Made by a program: the position numbers and the translations under genes. The notes beneath the pieces were generated by a model, which was not told the DNA's origin, did no database searches, and saw only the letters and a program-made list of their open reading frames with translations. Below, one piece after another: positions 26,042 to 33,977 of a stretch of DNA of 64,000 bases. The DNA is taken from the NCBI RefSeq assembly GCF_001425265.1, contig NZ_LMEC01000011.1, forward strand, positions 497,585 through 561,584, in the 5' to 3' direction. The number at the start of each line of letters is the position of its first letter. The first letter of the stretch is position 1. Source of the stretch: Massilia sp. Root418 (GTDB taxonomy: Bacteria > Pseudomonadota > Gammaproteobacteria > Burkholderiales > Burkholderiaceae_D).

Positions 26042-27688
26042 TCAATCAGCCAAATGTTTCTCCAATGTATCCGCGCTGGCGGCGGCGCGGGCCGCCAGTA
26101 TCATGTCGGCGGCCTTTTCCGCGATGGCCACCGTGGGCGCGTTGGTGTTGCCGCCGATGAGGGTGGGCATGATGGACGCGTCGGCCACGCGCAGGCCTTG
26201 CAGCCCGTGCACGGCCAGGGTGTCGTCCACCACGGCCATGGCGTCGCGGCCCATTTTGCAGGTGCCCACCGGGTGGTAGATGGTTTCCGCCTTGCGCCGG
26301 ATGAAGTCGCGGATCTCGTCGTCGCTTTGCACCTGCGGGCCGGGGTGTAGTTCGGTGCCGCGATAGGGATCGAAGGCCGGCTGCGCGAGAATGGCGCGGG
26401 CGGCCTTGACGCCGCGCACCATGGTGTCCATATCGTCCGGGTGCGACAGGTAATTCGGCTCGATCAGCGCGTGCGCCAGCGGGTCGGCGCTGTGCAGGCC
26501 GATGCGGCCGCGGCTCCTGGGCCGCAGGTCGCACACGTGCAGCGAGTAGCCGTGGCCCAGCATGGTGGCCCTGGCATGCGCCAGCGTGCGGCCGTGGCCG
26601 TCCAGCGTGGCGGGCGTGAAGTGGAACTGCAGGTCGGGCACGGCCAGTTCGGGACGGCTCTTCACGAAGCCGCCGCCCTCGGCCGAGTTGGTGGTGAATG
26701 GGCCGCTGCGGCGCAGCAGGTAGTTCAGCGTGTGCGCCGCCTGCGCCAGCAGGTTGCGCCACGAGATGCCGAGCGAAATGTGCTGCGTGCTTTTCTGCAC
26801 CAGCAGCACGTCCAGGTGGTCCTGCAGGTTCTCGCCCACGCCGGGCAGCGCGTGCAGCAGCGGAATGCCGTGGCGCGCCAGTTCTTTTTCAGGCCCTATG
26901 CCGGACAGCATCAGCAGTTGCGGCGAATTGATGGCGCCGCCGGACAGGATCACCTCGGCACCGGCCAGCGCCTCGTGCTGCTTGCCGTCCTTCAGGTAGG
27001 CCACGCCGCGCGCCCGCCTGCCGTCCAGCAGGATCCTGGTGGCGTGCGCGCCGGTGATGACGGTGAGGTTGGGGCGCTTGAGCACCGGATGCAGGTAGCC
27101 GCGCGCCACGCTCCAGCGTTCGCCGTTTTTTTGCGTCAGGTGGTAGCGGCCCAGGCCTTCCTGGCTGGCGCCGTTGAAATCGTCGTTGGCCGCGTAGCCG
27201 GCCGCCTTGCCCGCATCGAGGAACACTTGCGTGAGCGGATTGGGCGAGCGCTGCGCGCACACGTTCAGCGGGCCGCCGCTGCCGTGGTAGGCGTCCGCGC
27301 CCGGCTCGTGGTGCTGCGCGCGCTTGAAGACGGGCAGCAGGTCGGCGTAGCTCCAGCCCCGGTTGCCGAGGGCGGCCCAGTGATCGTAGTCGCTGCGGTG
27401 GCCGCGGGTGTAGATCATGGCGTTGCTGGAGCTGCTGCCGCCCAGGGTTTTCCCGCGCGGCCAGAACAGCCTGCGCCCGTTCAGCTGGGCCTGCGGTTCC
27501 GTGTGGTAGCGCCAGTTCAGCGTCTTGCTCATCATCAGGAACAGTATGCCGATCGGCATGCGGATGAAGGGGCTGCTGTCGCGCGGCCCGGCCTCCAGCA
27601 GGCAAACCCTGATGGCCGGATCGGCCGACAGCCGGTTGGCCAGCACGCAGCCGGCCGATCCCGCGCCGACGATAACGTAGTCATACAT
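26042..27688 (-). CDS. GMC-family FAD oxidoreductase (choline-dehydrogenase-like)
   Basis: A 548-residue flavoprotein. The FAD-binding GAGSAG follows directly after the start (MYDYVIVGAGSAGCVLANRL), which with AGGAGCGG upstream fixes the start codon; longer in-frame versions lack any support. GMC signature regions are visible (GKTLGGSSSSNAMIYTRG; GAINSPQLLMLSGIGP). The catalytic His lies in YHPVGTCKMG and the second active-site residue is Asn in GGNTNAPT. Substrates of this family are alcohols (choline, long-chain or polyethylene-glycol type); no betaine genes are nearby, so the substrate is open. Confidence 0.93.
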   Translation of the reverse strand: MYDYVIVGAGSAGCVLANRLSADPAIRVCLLEAGPRDSSPFIRMPIGILFLMMSKTLNWRYHTEPQAQLNGRRLFWPRGKTLGGSSSSNAMIYTRGHRSDYDHWAALGNRGWSYADLLPVFKRAQHHEPGADAYHGSGGPLNVCAQRSPNPLTQVFLDAGKAAGYAANDDFNGASQEGLGRYHLTQKNGERWSVARGYLHPVLKRPNLTVITGAHATRILLDGRRARGVAYLKDGKQHEALAGAEVILSGGAINSPQLLMLSGIGPEKELARHGIPLLHALPGVGENLQDHLDVLLVQKSTQHISLGISWRNLLAQAAHTLNYLLRRSGPFTTNSAEGGGFVKSRPELAVPDLQFHFTPATLDGHGRTLAHARATMLGHGYSLHVCDLRPRSRGRIGLHSADPLAHALIEPNYLSHPDDMDTMVRGVKAARAILAQPAFDPYRGTELHPGPQVQSDDEIRDFIRRKAETIYHPVGTCKMGRDAMAVVDDTLAVHGLQGLRVADASIMPTLIGGNTNAPTVAIAEKAADMILAARAAASADTLEKHLAD

Positions 27689-27840
27689 ATTCCGCTCCTG
27701 GTTGCGCCCGATATGCCGCCTGGCGGCCGCTCCAGTGTTGCACACCGCGCCCGGCGCCGCAATTGCCCCGCGAGCCAATCGCTGGCGCCGGCGGAATAGT
27801 ACGGTTACCATGCCGTTTCCATCATGTCGCGGGTGCTCCC

Positions 27841-28761
27841 ATGAAGATATTGCGCACGTTGTTCTGCATCGCCGCGCTTGCTGCCAGCGCCGCGCCGGCG
27901 CGGGCGCAGTCGGTAGCGTTCACGTTTGACGACGGGCCGGATCTGGAAGCCACGCCGCGCCTGTCGCCGCAGCAGCGCAACGCGGCCATGCTGGCGGCCC
28001 TGGACAAGCACGGCGTGAAAGCGGCGCTGTTCGTCACGGCGGGCAACGGCGCGGACCGGCCGGAGGGGCTGGCGCTGGCGCGCGCCTGGGGCGAAGCCGG
28101 CCACGCCATCGGCAACCACACGATGACGCATCCGGACCTGAACAGCGCCAAGCTGCCGCTGGTGCAGTACCAGCAGGAGATCCTGGACTGCGACAAGATC
28201 ATCAGCACGCTGCCCGGCTACCAGAAGTGGTTCCGCTACACCTTCCTGCGCGAAGGGAACACGCCGGAGAAGCGCGACGGCATGCGTGCCTTCCTGAAGC
28301 AGCATGGCTACCGCAACGCCTACGTGAGCCTGGACACCAGCGACTGGCGCCTGAACGGGGAACTGGTGCGCGTGCTGGGCGCCGACCCCAACGCGGACCT
28401 GGCGCCCATCCGCGCGGCTTACCTGGCGCACTTGAAGCAGCGCGCGCTGGCTTACCGCGCGTTGTCGCAGCGCCTGCAGGGGCGCGATATCGCGCAAGTC
28501 CTGCTGCTGCACCATAACCTGATCAACGCGCTGTGGCTGGACGACGCCATCGCCATGTTCAAGGGCATGGGCTGGAGCATCACCACGCCGGCGGCCGCCT
28601 TTGCCGATCCGGTTTACCTGCTGGAGCCGGACCGGCCGGCGGCGGGCCAGAGCCTGCTGCTATCGATGGCGCGTTCGCTGGGGCTGGGCAAGTTCGACGG
28701 CTGGCTGCGCCTGCAGGACGACGGCGACTACGAAATCGACGCGCTGAAGAATGCGCGCTAA
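27841..28761 (+). CDS. Secreted polysaccharide deacetylase
   Basis: A 306-residue carbohydrate-esterase-4-like protein with a signal peptide ending near ARAQS. Motif 1 is TFDDGPD and motif 2 is GNHTMTH, giving the Asp and His-x3-His metal ligands. Family members remove N- or O-acetyl groups from peptidoglycan, chitin or exopolysaccharide. Start chosen at the signal peptide; there is no good ribosome-binding site for it. It overlaps the rodA stop codon by 4 bases (convergent), which puts it next to a cell-wall gene, though they are not co-transcribed. Confidence 0.9.
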   Translation: MKILRTLFCIAALAASAAPARAQSVAFTFDDGPDLEATPRLSPQQRNAAMLAALDKHGVKAALFVTAGNGADRPEGLALARAWGEAGHAIGNHTMTHPDLNSAKLPLVQYQQEILDCDKIISTLPGYQKWFRYTFLREGNTPEKRDGMRAFLKQHGYRNAYVSLDTSDWRLNGELVRVLGADPNADLAPIRAAYLAHLKQRALAYRALSQRLQGRDIAQVLLLHHNLINALWLDDAIAMFKGMGWSITTPAAAFADPVYLLEPDRPAAGQSLLLSMARSLGLGKFDGWLRLQDDGDYEIDALKNAR

Positions 28762-29840
28762 GCCAGCTGGCGCTGGCGCCGTATGCTCATCAGGATGCCG
28801 GCGCCGATCCCCAGTGTGGTCAGCGCAGTGCCGCCGTAGCTGATGAAGGGCAGCGGCACGCCAACCACCGGCAGGATGCCGCTCACCATGCCGATGTTGA
28901 TGAAGGCGTACGTGAAGAAGATCATGGTGATGGCGCCGCCCAGCAGGCGCTCGAACTGCGTGCCGGCGCTTGCCGTGATGGCCAGGCCGCGTGCGATCAG
29001 CAGGAAGTACAGCGTCAGCAGCACCGCAATGCCGAGCAGGCCGAATTCCTCCGCATACACGGAAAAGATGAAGTCCGTGGTGCGCTCCGGCACATAGCCG
29101 AGGTGGCCCTGCGTGCCCTGCAGCCAGCCTTTGCCGTCCAGCCCGCCCGAGCCGATGGCGATGTTGGCTTGCTTGATCTGGAAGCCCGTGCCGCGTGGGT
29201 CCGCTTCCGGGTTGAGCAAGGTCAGCACGCGCTGGCGCTGGTAGTCGTGCAGCATCGGCCAGGCCAGGGGGATGGCGGCGGCGGCGCCCGCCGCCAGCGC
29301 GGCCATTGCCTTCCAGGACAGGCCGACCAGAACGATCACATAGCCGCCGGCCGCCAGCACCAGCAGCGCCGTGCCCAGGTCGGGCTGCTTCATGATGAGG
29401 GCGGCCGGCACCAGCAGCAGCACGGCTGCCACCGCAAAGGTCTTCCAGCGTTGCAGGCTGGCATATTGGTGGAAGAACCACGCCAGCATGAGCGGCATGG
29501 CGATCTTCATCATTTCGGAGGGCTGCATGTCGAAACCGATGTGCAGCCAGCGCCGTGACCCCTTCTTGATCTCGCCCACCATGAACACCGCCAGCAATAA
29601 CAGCACGCCCAGCGTGTAGAGGGGCGCGGCGTAGCGCATCAGCGTGTGCGGCGGCACGCTGGCCACAGCCCACATGATGCCCAGCGCGATCAGCACATTG
29701 CGCAGGTGCAGGGCGAAGCGGCCGGGGAAGTCGGCGCCGGCCGAGTACATGGTCAGCAGGCCGGTGGCCAGCAGGAGCAGCACGCACAGGGTCAGCTGCG
29801 GGTCCAGCACGGCAAGCAGCGCCTTGAGGCGGCGCGCCAT
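28758..29840 (-). CDS. rodA: RodA/FtsW-family peptidoglycan glycosyltransferase (SEDS), stand-alone copy
   Basis: A 360-residue polytopic inner-membrane protein of the SEDS family. RodA landmarks are YSAGADFPGRF, the KKGSRRWLHIGFDMQPSE loop, NPEADPRGTGFQIKQANIAI and the loop ERTTDFIFSVYAEEFG, whose Asp is the residue essential for glycosyltransferase activity. SEDS proteins polymerise lipid II with a class B PBP partner. In most proteobacteria rodA follows mrdA (PBP2) in an mre-mrd cluster. Here it is preceded only by a 45-codon frame resembling the PBP2 N-terminus, whose TGA overlaps the rodA ATG (TGATG). It is probably a second, orphan RodA. Confidence 0.92.
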   Translation of the reverse strand: MARRLKALLAVLDPQLTLCVLLLLATGLLTMYSAGADFPGRFALHLRNVLIALGIMWAVASVPPHTLMRYAAPLYTLGVLLLLAVFMVGEIKKGSRRWLHIGFDMQPSEMMKIAMPLMLAWFFHQYASLQRWKTFAVAAVLLLVPAALIMKQPDLGTALLVLAAGGYVIVLVGLSWKAMAALAAGAAAAIPLAWPMLHDYQRQRVLTLLNPEADPRGTGFQIKQANIAIGSGGLDGKGWLQGTQGHLGYVPERTTDFIFSVYAEEFGLLGIAVLLTLYFLLIARGLAITASAGTQFERLLGGAITMIFFTYAFINIGMVSGILPVVGVPLPFISYGGTALTTLGIGAGILMSIRRQRQLA

Positions 29841-29977
29841 CACAGCATGCCTTGCGCGCCGCGCACCGCCTGCAGCCATACCAGGCGGCCCACCAGGACG
29901 GCCAGCCCGGCCAGCGCAACGGCGGCCAGGATGGCGAGACGGCGGCGGAAGCGGCGTTGTTCTTGTTGCGGGTCCAT
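29840..29977 (-). pseudogene. 45-codon remnant or leader resembling the N-terminus of MrdA (PBP2)
   Basis: The frame begins MDPQQEQRRFRRR, then one hydrophobic helix, then VWLQAVRGAQGML and TGA. The basic cluster, the helix and the (V/L)xLQxVR end match the membrane-anchor start of PBP2 (in E. coli the helix ends with YNLQIVR), but the remaining 550-odd residues of PBP2 are absent. The stop overlaps the rodA start codon, so translation is coupled. Either this is a deletion relic of mrdA or a short membrane peptide kept for coupling. No strong ribosome-binding site is seen. Confidence 0.6.
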
Positions 29978-30011
29978 GGCTGTTCTTTTGGGGAAAGATG
30001 TAATTTTAGCA

Positions 30012-30118
30012 TGTCGGTAAACTTTACAGCAATTTGGGCATGACTTTACGCACGCTTCCTTCGCATGCCGCATCCGGCTGTCGAGAGCGCGTTAAATTGC
30101 TGTCGGAAAACTTTACAG
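30012..30118. promoter_or_regulatory. Two direct 18-bp sites upstream of the PEP-CTERM gene
   Basis: TGTCGG(T/A)AAACTTTACAG occurs at 30012-30029 and 30101-30118, with 17 of 18 bases identical and the same orientation, 89 bases apart. The core GTAAACTTTAC of the first is itself a palindrome. A weaker GACTTTAC lies between them. They lie 31-120 bases upstream of a sigma-54 promoter, the position of activator sites for sigma-54-dependent genes. Confidence 0.75.
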
Positions 30119-30148
30119 TGGATGTCGTGCTCCCGAGTGGATGCGTCG

Positions 30149-30164
30149 TGGCACGCAATTTGCT
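30149..30164 (+). promoter_or_regulatory. Sigma-54 (RpoN) promoter of the PEP-CTERM gene
   Basis: TGGCACG-CAAT-TTGCT matches the -24/-12 consensus TGGCACGN4TTGC(A/T) at every fixed position. It ends 35 bases before the start codon of the PEP-CTERM gene. Confidence 0.85.
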
Positions 30165-30199
30165 TGTTTTTTGGAAATAATTTATTCCATGAGGAAAAT

Positions 30200-31018
30200 A
30201 TGATCGCTCTGAAGCGCTGCCTGACCCAACTCTCCATCTGCCTGCCGCTGCTGCTGGCCGCCGGCGCCAGCCAGGCCACCATGATCGGCCAATGGACTTT
30301 TGAAGGCAGCAATGCGCTGGCCGATTCCACCGGCAACTTCGGCAACCTGCAACTGCGCGGCAATGCCAGTATCGCCAACGGCCAGCTGACCGTGGACGGC
30401 AGCGGCACCAGCGCCCTGGGCTGGGCCCGCACCACCAGCTACGGCGGACCTGTCATCACCAGCAAGACGCTGGTGGTATGGGGCCAGTTGACCGGCCTGA
30501 GCAGCGCCGCCACGGCCGGCTCGATGATGACCATTGATAAAATCGGCAGCGACAATTTCGATGGCATCATCTACGGCGAAAACCAGGCCAACACCTGGAT
30601 GAATGGCAGCAGCAACGGCTGGCGCAACGCCGCCTTCAATCCCGGCTATACCGAAACATCGATCAACAACCTGATCCAGATGGCGATCAGCTACCAGGAT
30701 TTCGGCAACGGCACGCTGCGCATTACCGGCTACCGCAACGGCGTCAGCATCGGCAGCTACCTGGCCAACAACGCCGCCTCCTGGAGCGCGGGCGACACCG
30801 AGATCCTGTTCGGCATCCGCCACGCCAACTCCGCCGCTTCCGGTCCCGGCGGCCTGGACGCCGTCCTGAGCGAAGCGCGCCTGTACAACACCGCGCTGAG
30901 CCAGGCGGAAATCCAGGCGCTGCGCTTGAACACCGTGCCGGAGCCGGGCACCCTGGCCGCGTTCGGCCTGGGCCTGGCCATGCTGGCGGCGGCCCGCAAG
31001 CGCCGCGCGCGCAAATAG
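30200..31018 (+). CDS. PEP-CTERM protein with LamG-like domain
   Basis: A 272-residue exported protein. It has a signal peptide (cleavage near ASQA), a concanavalin/LamG-like beta-sandwich domain (about 28-240: MIGQWTFEGSNALADSTGNF ... SEARLYNTALSQAEIQAL) and a C-terminal sorting signal: VPEPGTLA, one hydrophobic helix, then RKRRARK. PEP-CTERM proteins are cut and anchored or released by exosortase (XrtA) and are tied to exopolysaccharide and floc formation; no exosortase gene is in the window. The start is set by GAGGAAAA 5 bases upstream. It is preceded by a sigma-54 promoter with two repeated upstream sites. Confidence 0.93.
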   Translation: MIALKRCLTQLSICLPLLLAAGASQATMIGQWTFEGSNALADSTGNFGNLQLRGNASIANGQLTVDGSGTSALGWARTTSYGGPVITSKTLVVWGQLTGLSSAATAGSMMTIDKIGSDNFDGIIYGENQANTWMNGSSNGWRNAAFNPGYTETSINNLIQMAISYQDFGNGTLRITGYRNGVSIGSYLANNAASWSAGDTEILFGIRHANSAASGPGGLDAVLSEARLYNTALSQAEIQALRLNTVPEPGTLAAFGLGLAMLAAARKRRARK

Positions 31019-31025
31019 CAGACAG

Positions 31026-32018
31026 TCACGCGAACCGGTCGCGGTACTCGCTGGGCAGCACGCCCAGGTGTTTCGCGAACGCCCGGCGCAGGTTGTACTC
31101 GGTGCCGAAGCCGGACAGCCGCGCCACCTGCTTGATGCTGCAGCCGGCCGATTCAAGCAAGCGGCATGCCGTTTCCATCCTGACCCGCGCCAGCCATTGC
31201 GCGGGAGACGCACCGGTCTCCTCGCGCAGGCGGCGGTGCAGGCTGCGCGCCGACAGCGCCATCGCCGCCGCCATCCTCTCAACATCGATGTCCTCCGCCG
31301 TGCGCGGCCGCAGCCACTGCGTGAGGCGGTGCGCCAGACCGCCGCTGCCGGACTGCGCCAGCAGCTCCGTGCTGAACTGGCGCTGGCCGCCGGGCCGCTT
31401 GTGGTACACCACCAGGCGTTTGGCGGCGGCAATGGCGACAGCGCGGCCGAGGTCCTCTTCCACCAGACTTAGGCAAAGATCGATGCCGGCGGTGATGCCG
31501 GCCGAGGTGTACAGCGGCCCGTCCTTGATGTGGATGGCGTCGTCCTGCACCTGCACTGCCGGGTAAGCCCGGCGCAGGCTGTCCACGTCCTGCCAGTGTG
31601 TAACGGCGCGGCGGCCGGCCAGCAAACCGGCTTCAGCCAGCATGAAGGCGCCGGTGCAGACCGATGCGCAGCGCCGTGCCGCGCGTGCGCCTTGCGCCAC
31701 CCAGTCCAGCAACGCCGGCTGGGCCAGCGCCGCATGCACGCCGCGTCCTCCCGCCACGATCAGGGTCGCGCCTTGCAGCGCGGCGAGAGCGGGCAGCGGG
31801 GCGGTCATGACGGCGATCCCGGAGCAGGACGCCACCGCGCCACCCAGCTGAGACACCAGCACCACGCGGTAGGCCGGCGCACGGCCCGCGTCGCGGCATT
31901 CGTCGTTGGCGGTGGAGAACACCTGCACGGGGCCGGTAGCGTCCAGCAGGAGGAAGTCGGGGAACACCAGGATCAGCACGGTGGCGGGGTCTGGCGGTTT
32001 TTCAACGTTCGATGTCAT
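31026..32018 (-). CDS. GlxA-family transcriptional regulator (DJ-1/PfpI plus AraC HTH)
   Basis: A 330-residue protein. An N-terminal DJ-1/PfpI-like (class I glutamine amidotransferase-like) domain lies at about 12-185 with the elbow ARRCASVCTGAFMLAEAG, and an AraC-type HTH pair at about 225-325 (MALSARSLHRRLREETG; IKQVARLSGFGTEYNLRRAF). GlxA-type regulators such as ArgR/GbdR control amine and betaine catabolism; the target here is unknown. Start chosen where the domain begins; a start 42 codons upstream would run into the divergent DUF1272 gene. It lies 7 bases past the convergent PEP-CTERM stop. Confidence 0.92.
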   Translation of the reverse strand: MTSNVEKPPDPATVLILVFPDFLLLDATGPVQVFSTANDECRDAGRAPAYRVVLVSQLGGAVASCSGIAVMTAPLPALAALQGATLIVAGGRGVHAALAQPALLDWVAQGARAARRCASVCTGAFMLAEAGLLAGRRAVTHWQDVDSLRRAYPAVQVQDDAIHIKDGPLYTSAGITAGIDLCLSLVEEDLGRAVAIAAAKRLVVYHKRPGGQRQFSTELLAQSGSGGLAHRLTQWLRPRTAEDIDVERMAAAMALSARSLHRRLREETGASPAQWLARVRMETACRLLESAGCSIKQVARLSGFGTEYNLRRAFAKHLGVLPSEYRDRFA

Positions 32019-32073
32019 GAATGCCAAGTCTAGCACGGCTACACTGGGTGACCACACATCAACCGGAGTAGCC

Positions 32074-32382
32074 ATGCTGGAACTGAGACCGACGTGCGAG
32101 CACTGCAACAAGAATCTGCCGCCGGACGCGCCGGACGCGCGCATCTGCAGTTACGAGTGCACCTTCTGCGCGGATTGCGCGGACAGCGTGCTGGCCAATG
32201 TCTGCCCTAACTGCGGCGGCGGCTTCGAGCGCCGCCCGGTGCGACCGGCACGCAACTGGCAGAACAACAATTACCTGGGCAACGACCCTGCGGGCACCGA
32301 GCCCAGGCACCGTCCAGTGGACGCTGCGGCGCACGCGGTCTTCGCCGCGCAGCTTGCTGCCATTCCGCCGGCGGAACGCTAG
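32074..32382 (+). CDS. DUF1272 zinc-binding small protein
   Basis: A 102-residue cysteine-rich protein. The first 55 residues are the DUF1272 module: RPTCEHCNKNLPPD, CSYECTFCADCA and CPNCGGGF, four Cys pairs likely binding zinc. DUF1272 proteins are usually 60-75 residues; here an extra tail of about 40 (VFAAQLAAIPPAER) follows. Function unknown. It has a CGGAG ribosome-binding site, is divergent from the GlxA-type regulator and overlaps the convergent PEP-CTERM gene by 4 bases. Confidence 0.88.
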   Translation: MLELRPTCEHCNKNLPPDAPDARICSYECTFCADCADSVLANVCPNCGGGFERRPVRPARNWQNNNYLGNDPAGTEPRHRPVDAAAHAVFAAQLAAIPPAER

Positions 32383-33017
32383 CTGCGGCGGCGGCGCGCG
32401 AACGCCAGCGCGAGCAGACCTGCGCCCAGCGCGGCTGCGGTGCCGGGCTCGGGGACGACGTTGGCGTTCGCCACGCGCGCGAATACGTCCAGGCCGCCGT
32501 GGTTCAGGCTCAGGAAGCTGTGCTGGTTGCCCGAGCTATAGCTGGCTTCACCCCACAGGATTTCCTTGCAGTCCAGCGCGCAATGCGCGCCTTGCAGCGT
32601 GATCCATGGGTCTTCCGGGAAGCCGCCGCTGCGCGACAGCACGTTGCCAACGATGGTGTTGCCCAGATCCACGCCGTCGCGCCCGGCGTTGAGCCAGCGC
32701 AGGTTGGGCGTGAAGACGCGGCCCCGGGCCTGTACCAGGCCGAAAATTTCCGCGTACGACGCCAGGCCCCAAGTCTGGCGGTCGCCGGTGATGAACAAGA
32801 TCTCCGTGGCGCCAGGCAGGGCTTTCCAGAAGTCGGTGCTGTCGTTGTAGGTGCAGCTGCCCGACAGGTTCAGATCGCACTGGCCATTGAAAATGCCGTC
32901 GTTGGAACGGCCGACCTGGGTCCAGCCGTTGAGGATGGGGGAGGCGGCGGCACTGGACAGCAGGCCGGCGGACGCCAGCAGCGCGCCAGCCAGGCGGAAC
33001 TTGAAAGTCTTAAGCAT
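32379..33017 (-). CDS. PEP-CTERM protein, second copy type
   Basis: A 212-residue exported protein. Signal peptide (cleavage near SSAAAS), a mature domain with two disulfide-prone Cys pairs (NGQCDLNLSGSCTYN; GAHCALDCKEILWG), and the sorting signal VPEPGTAAAL, hydrophobic helix, ARRRRS. The mature domain is not related to the LamG-type PEP-CTERM protein 2 kb away, and I do not recognise it. The ATG with AGGAAATG upstream is chosen. No sigma-54 motif is evident upstream, unlike the other PEP-CTERM gene. Confidence 0.9.
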   Translation of the reverse strand: MLKTFKFRLAGALLASAGLLSSAAASPILNGWTQVGRSNDGIFNGQCDLNLSGSCTYNDSTDFWKALPGATEILFITGDRQTWGLASYAEIFGLVQARGRVFTPNLRWLNAGRDGVDLGNTIVGNVLSRSGGFPEDPWITLQGAHCALDCKEILWGEASYSSGNQHSFLSLNHGGLDVFARVANANVVPEPGTAAALGAGLLALAFARRRRS

Positions 33018-33127
33018 ATGGATACATTTCCTGGTTATTATTACTGGTTGCAAGAAATGCATTGTATGGCGAGAGTATCCATAAGGCAATTTTAATGTTA
33101 TTGCAGTAACTTTTATAATGGAAGCTT

Positions 33128-33952
33128 ATGCATGGAATGATTGCTGCAGCGGCGCTGCTGCTGGCCGTTTCGCTGCCTGCGGCAGCCCGTGCGGCGTGCG
33201 TGGCGGAGCCCCTGCCCGCGCCGCTGGTGGGGGCGCCGCTGGTGGTGCTGGGTGAAGTGCACGGTACGGAGGAAGTGCCCGCCTTCGTGGCGCGCTATGT
33301 CTGCGCCACCGCGGCGAGCGGCAAGCCGGTCAGGCTGGCGCTGGAGATGCCGGCTGAAGAACAGGCACGGCTGGACGCATACATGGGCGGCGCCGGCACA
33401 GCGGCTGAACAGGCCGCGCTGCTGGCCGGGCCCTTCTGGCAGCGCCCGTTCCAGGATGGGCGTTCCAGCGCGGCCATGCTGCGCATGCTGGAAGCCTTGC
33501 GCGCCATGCGCGCGGCGGGCATGGCGGTGGAGGTGCTGGCTTACGACAGCGGCGGGGCAGGGCGCGAAGCCGGCATGGCGCAGCAGCTGCGCGCCGCCAT
33601 GGCGCGCCACGGCGGCAGCGCCTTCGTGGTGCTCACCGGCGGCCTGCACGCCACCCGCACGCGCGGCAACCGCTTCAATCCCAACTTTGAATCGATGACT
33701 TATCTGCTGGCGGACCTGAAACCGCTGTCGCTGACGGTGGTCACGGGCGGCGGCAGCGCGTGGGTCTGCTCGGGGACGGACGGCTGCGGCCCGAAAAACT
33801 GGACCATCAACCAGGGCGCGCCCTCTGCCTCGGGCAGCGTGGCGCTCGACACGCCTTCGCCGCAGTTCGACGGCAGCTTCCACGTCGGCACCACCACTGC
33901 CTCGCCGCCTGCTGTGCCCGGCAAGGCGGGCGAGGGCCGGAGCGCGCCCTGA
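33128..33952 (+). CDS. Secreted ChaN/TIKI-like protein
   Basis: A 274-residue protein with a signal peptide (MHGMIAAAALLLAVSLPAAARA). The motifs VVLGEVHGTEEVP, LALEMPAEEQ and VVLTGGLHATRT, spaced across the chain, match the ChaN / erythromycin-esterase-like / TIKI superfamily, in which Glu and His form the active or haem-binding site. There is no lipobox Cys, so it is periplasmic rather than a lipoprotein. Function is unassigned. A TATAAT at 33115-33120 lies only 7 bases before the ATG, so the message may be leaderless; a second ATG 3 codons in is possible. Confidence 0.78.
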   Translation: MHGMIAAAALLLAVSLPAAARAACVAEPLPAPLVGAPLVVLGEVHGTEEVPAFVARYVCATAASGKPVRLALEMPAEEQARLDAYMGGAGTAAEQAALLAGPFWQRPFQDGRSSAAMLRMLEALRAMRAAGMAVEVLAYDSGGAGREAGMAQQLRAAMARHGGSAFVVLTGGLHATRTRGNRFNPNFESMTYLLADLKPLSLTVVTGGGSAWVCSGTDGCGPKNWTINQGAPSASGSVALDTPSPQFDGSFHVGTTTASPPAVPGKAGEGRSAP

Positions 33953-33977
33953 GCGCCCTGATTGGGCAACAGGCCGC

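Noticed and set aside
33018..33127. A sigma-54 promoter for the second PEP-CTERM gene
   Set aside because: Only a TTGCA-like -12 is present; no GG-containing -24 at the right distance and no copy of the 18-bp upstream site.
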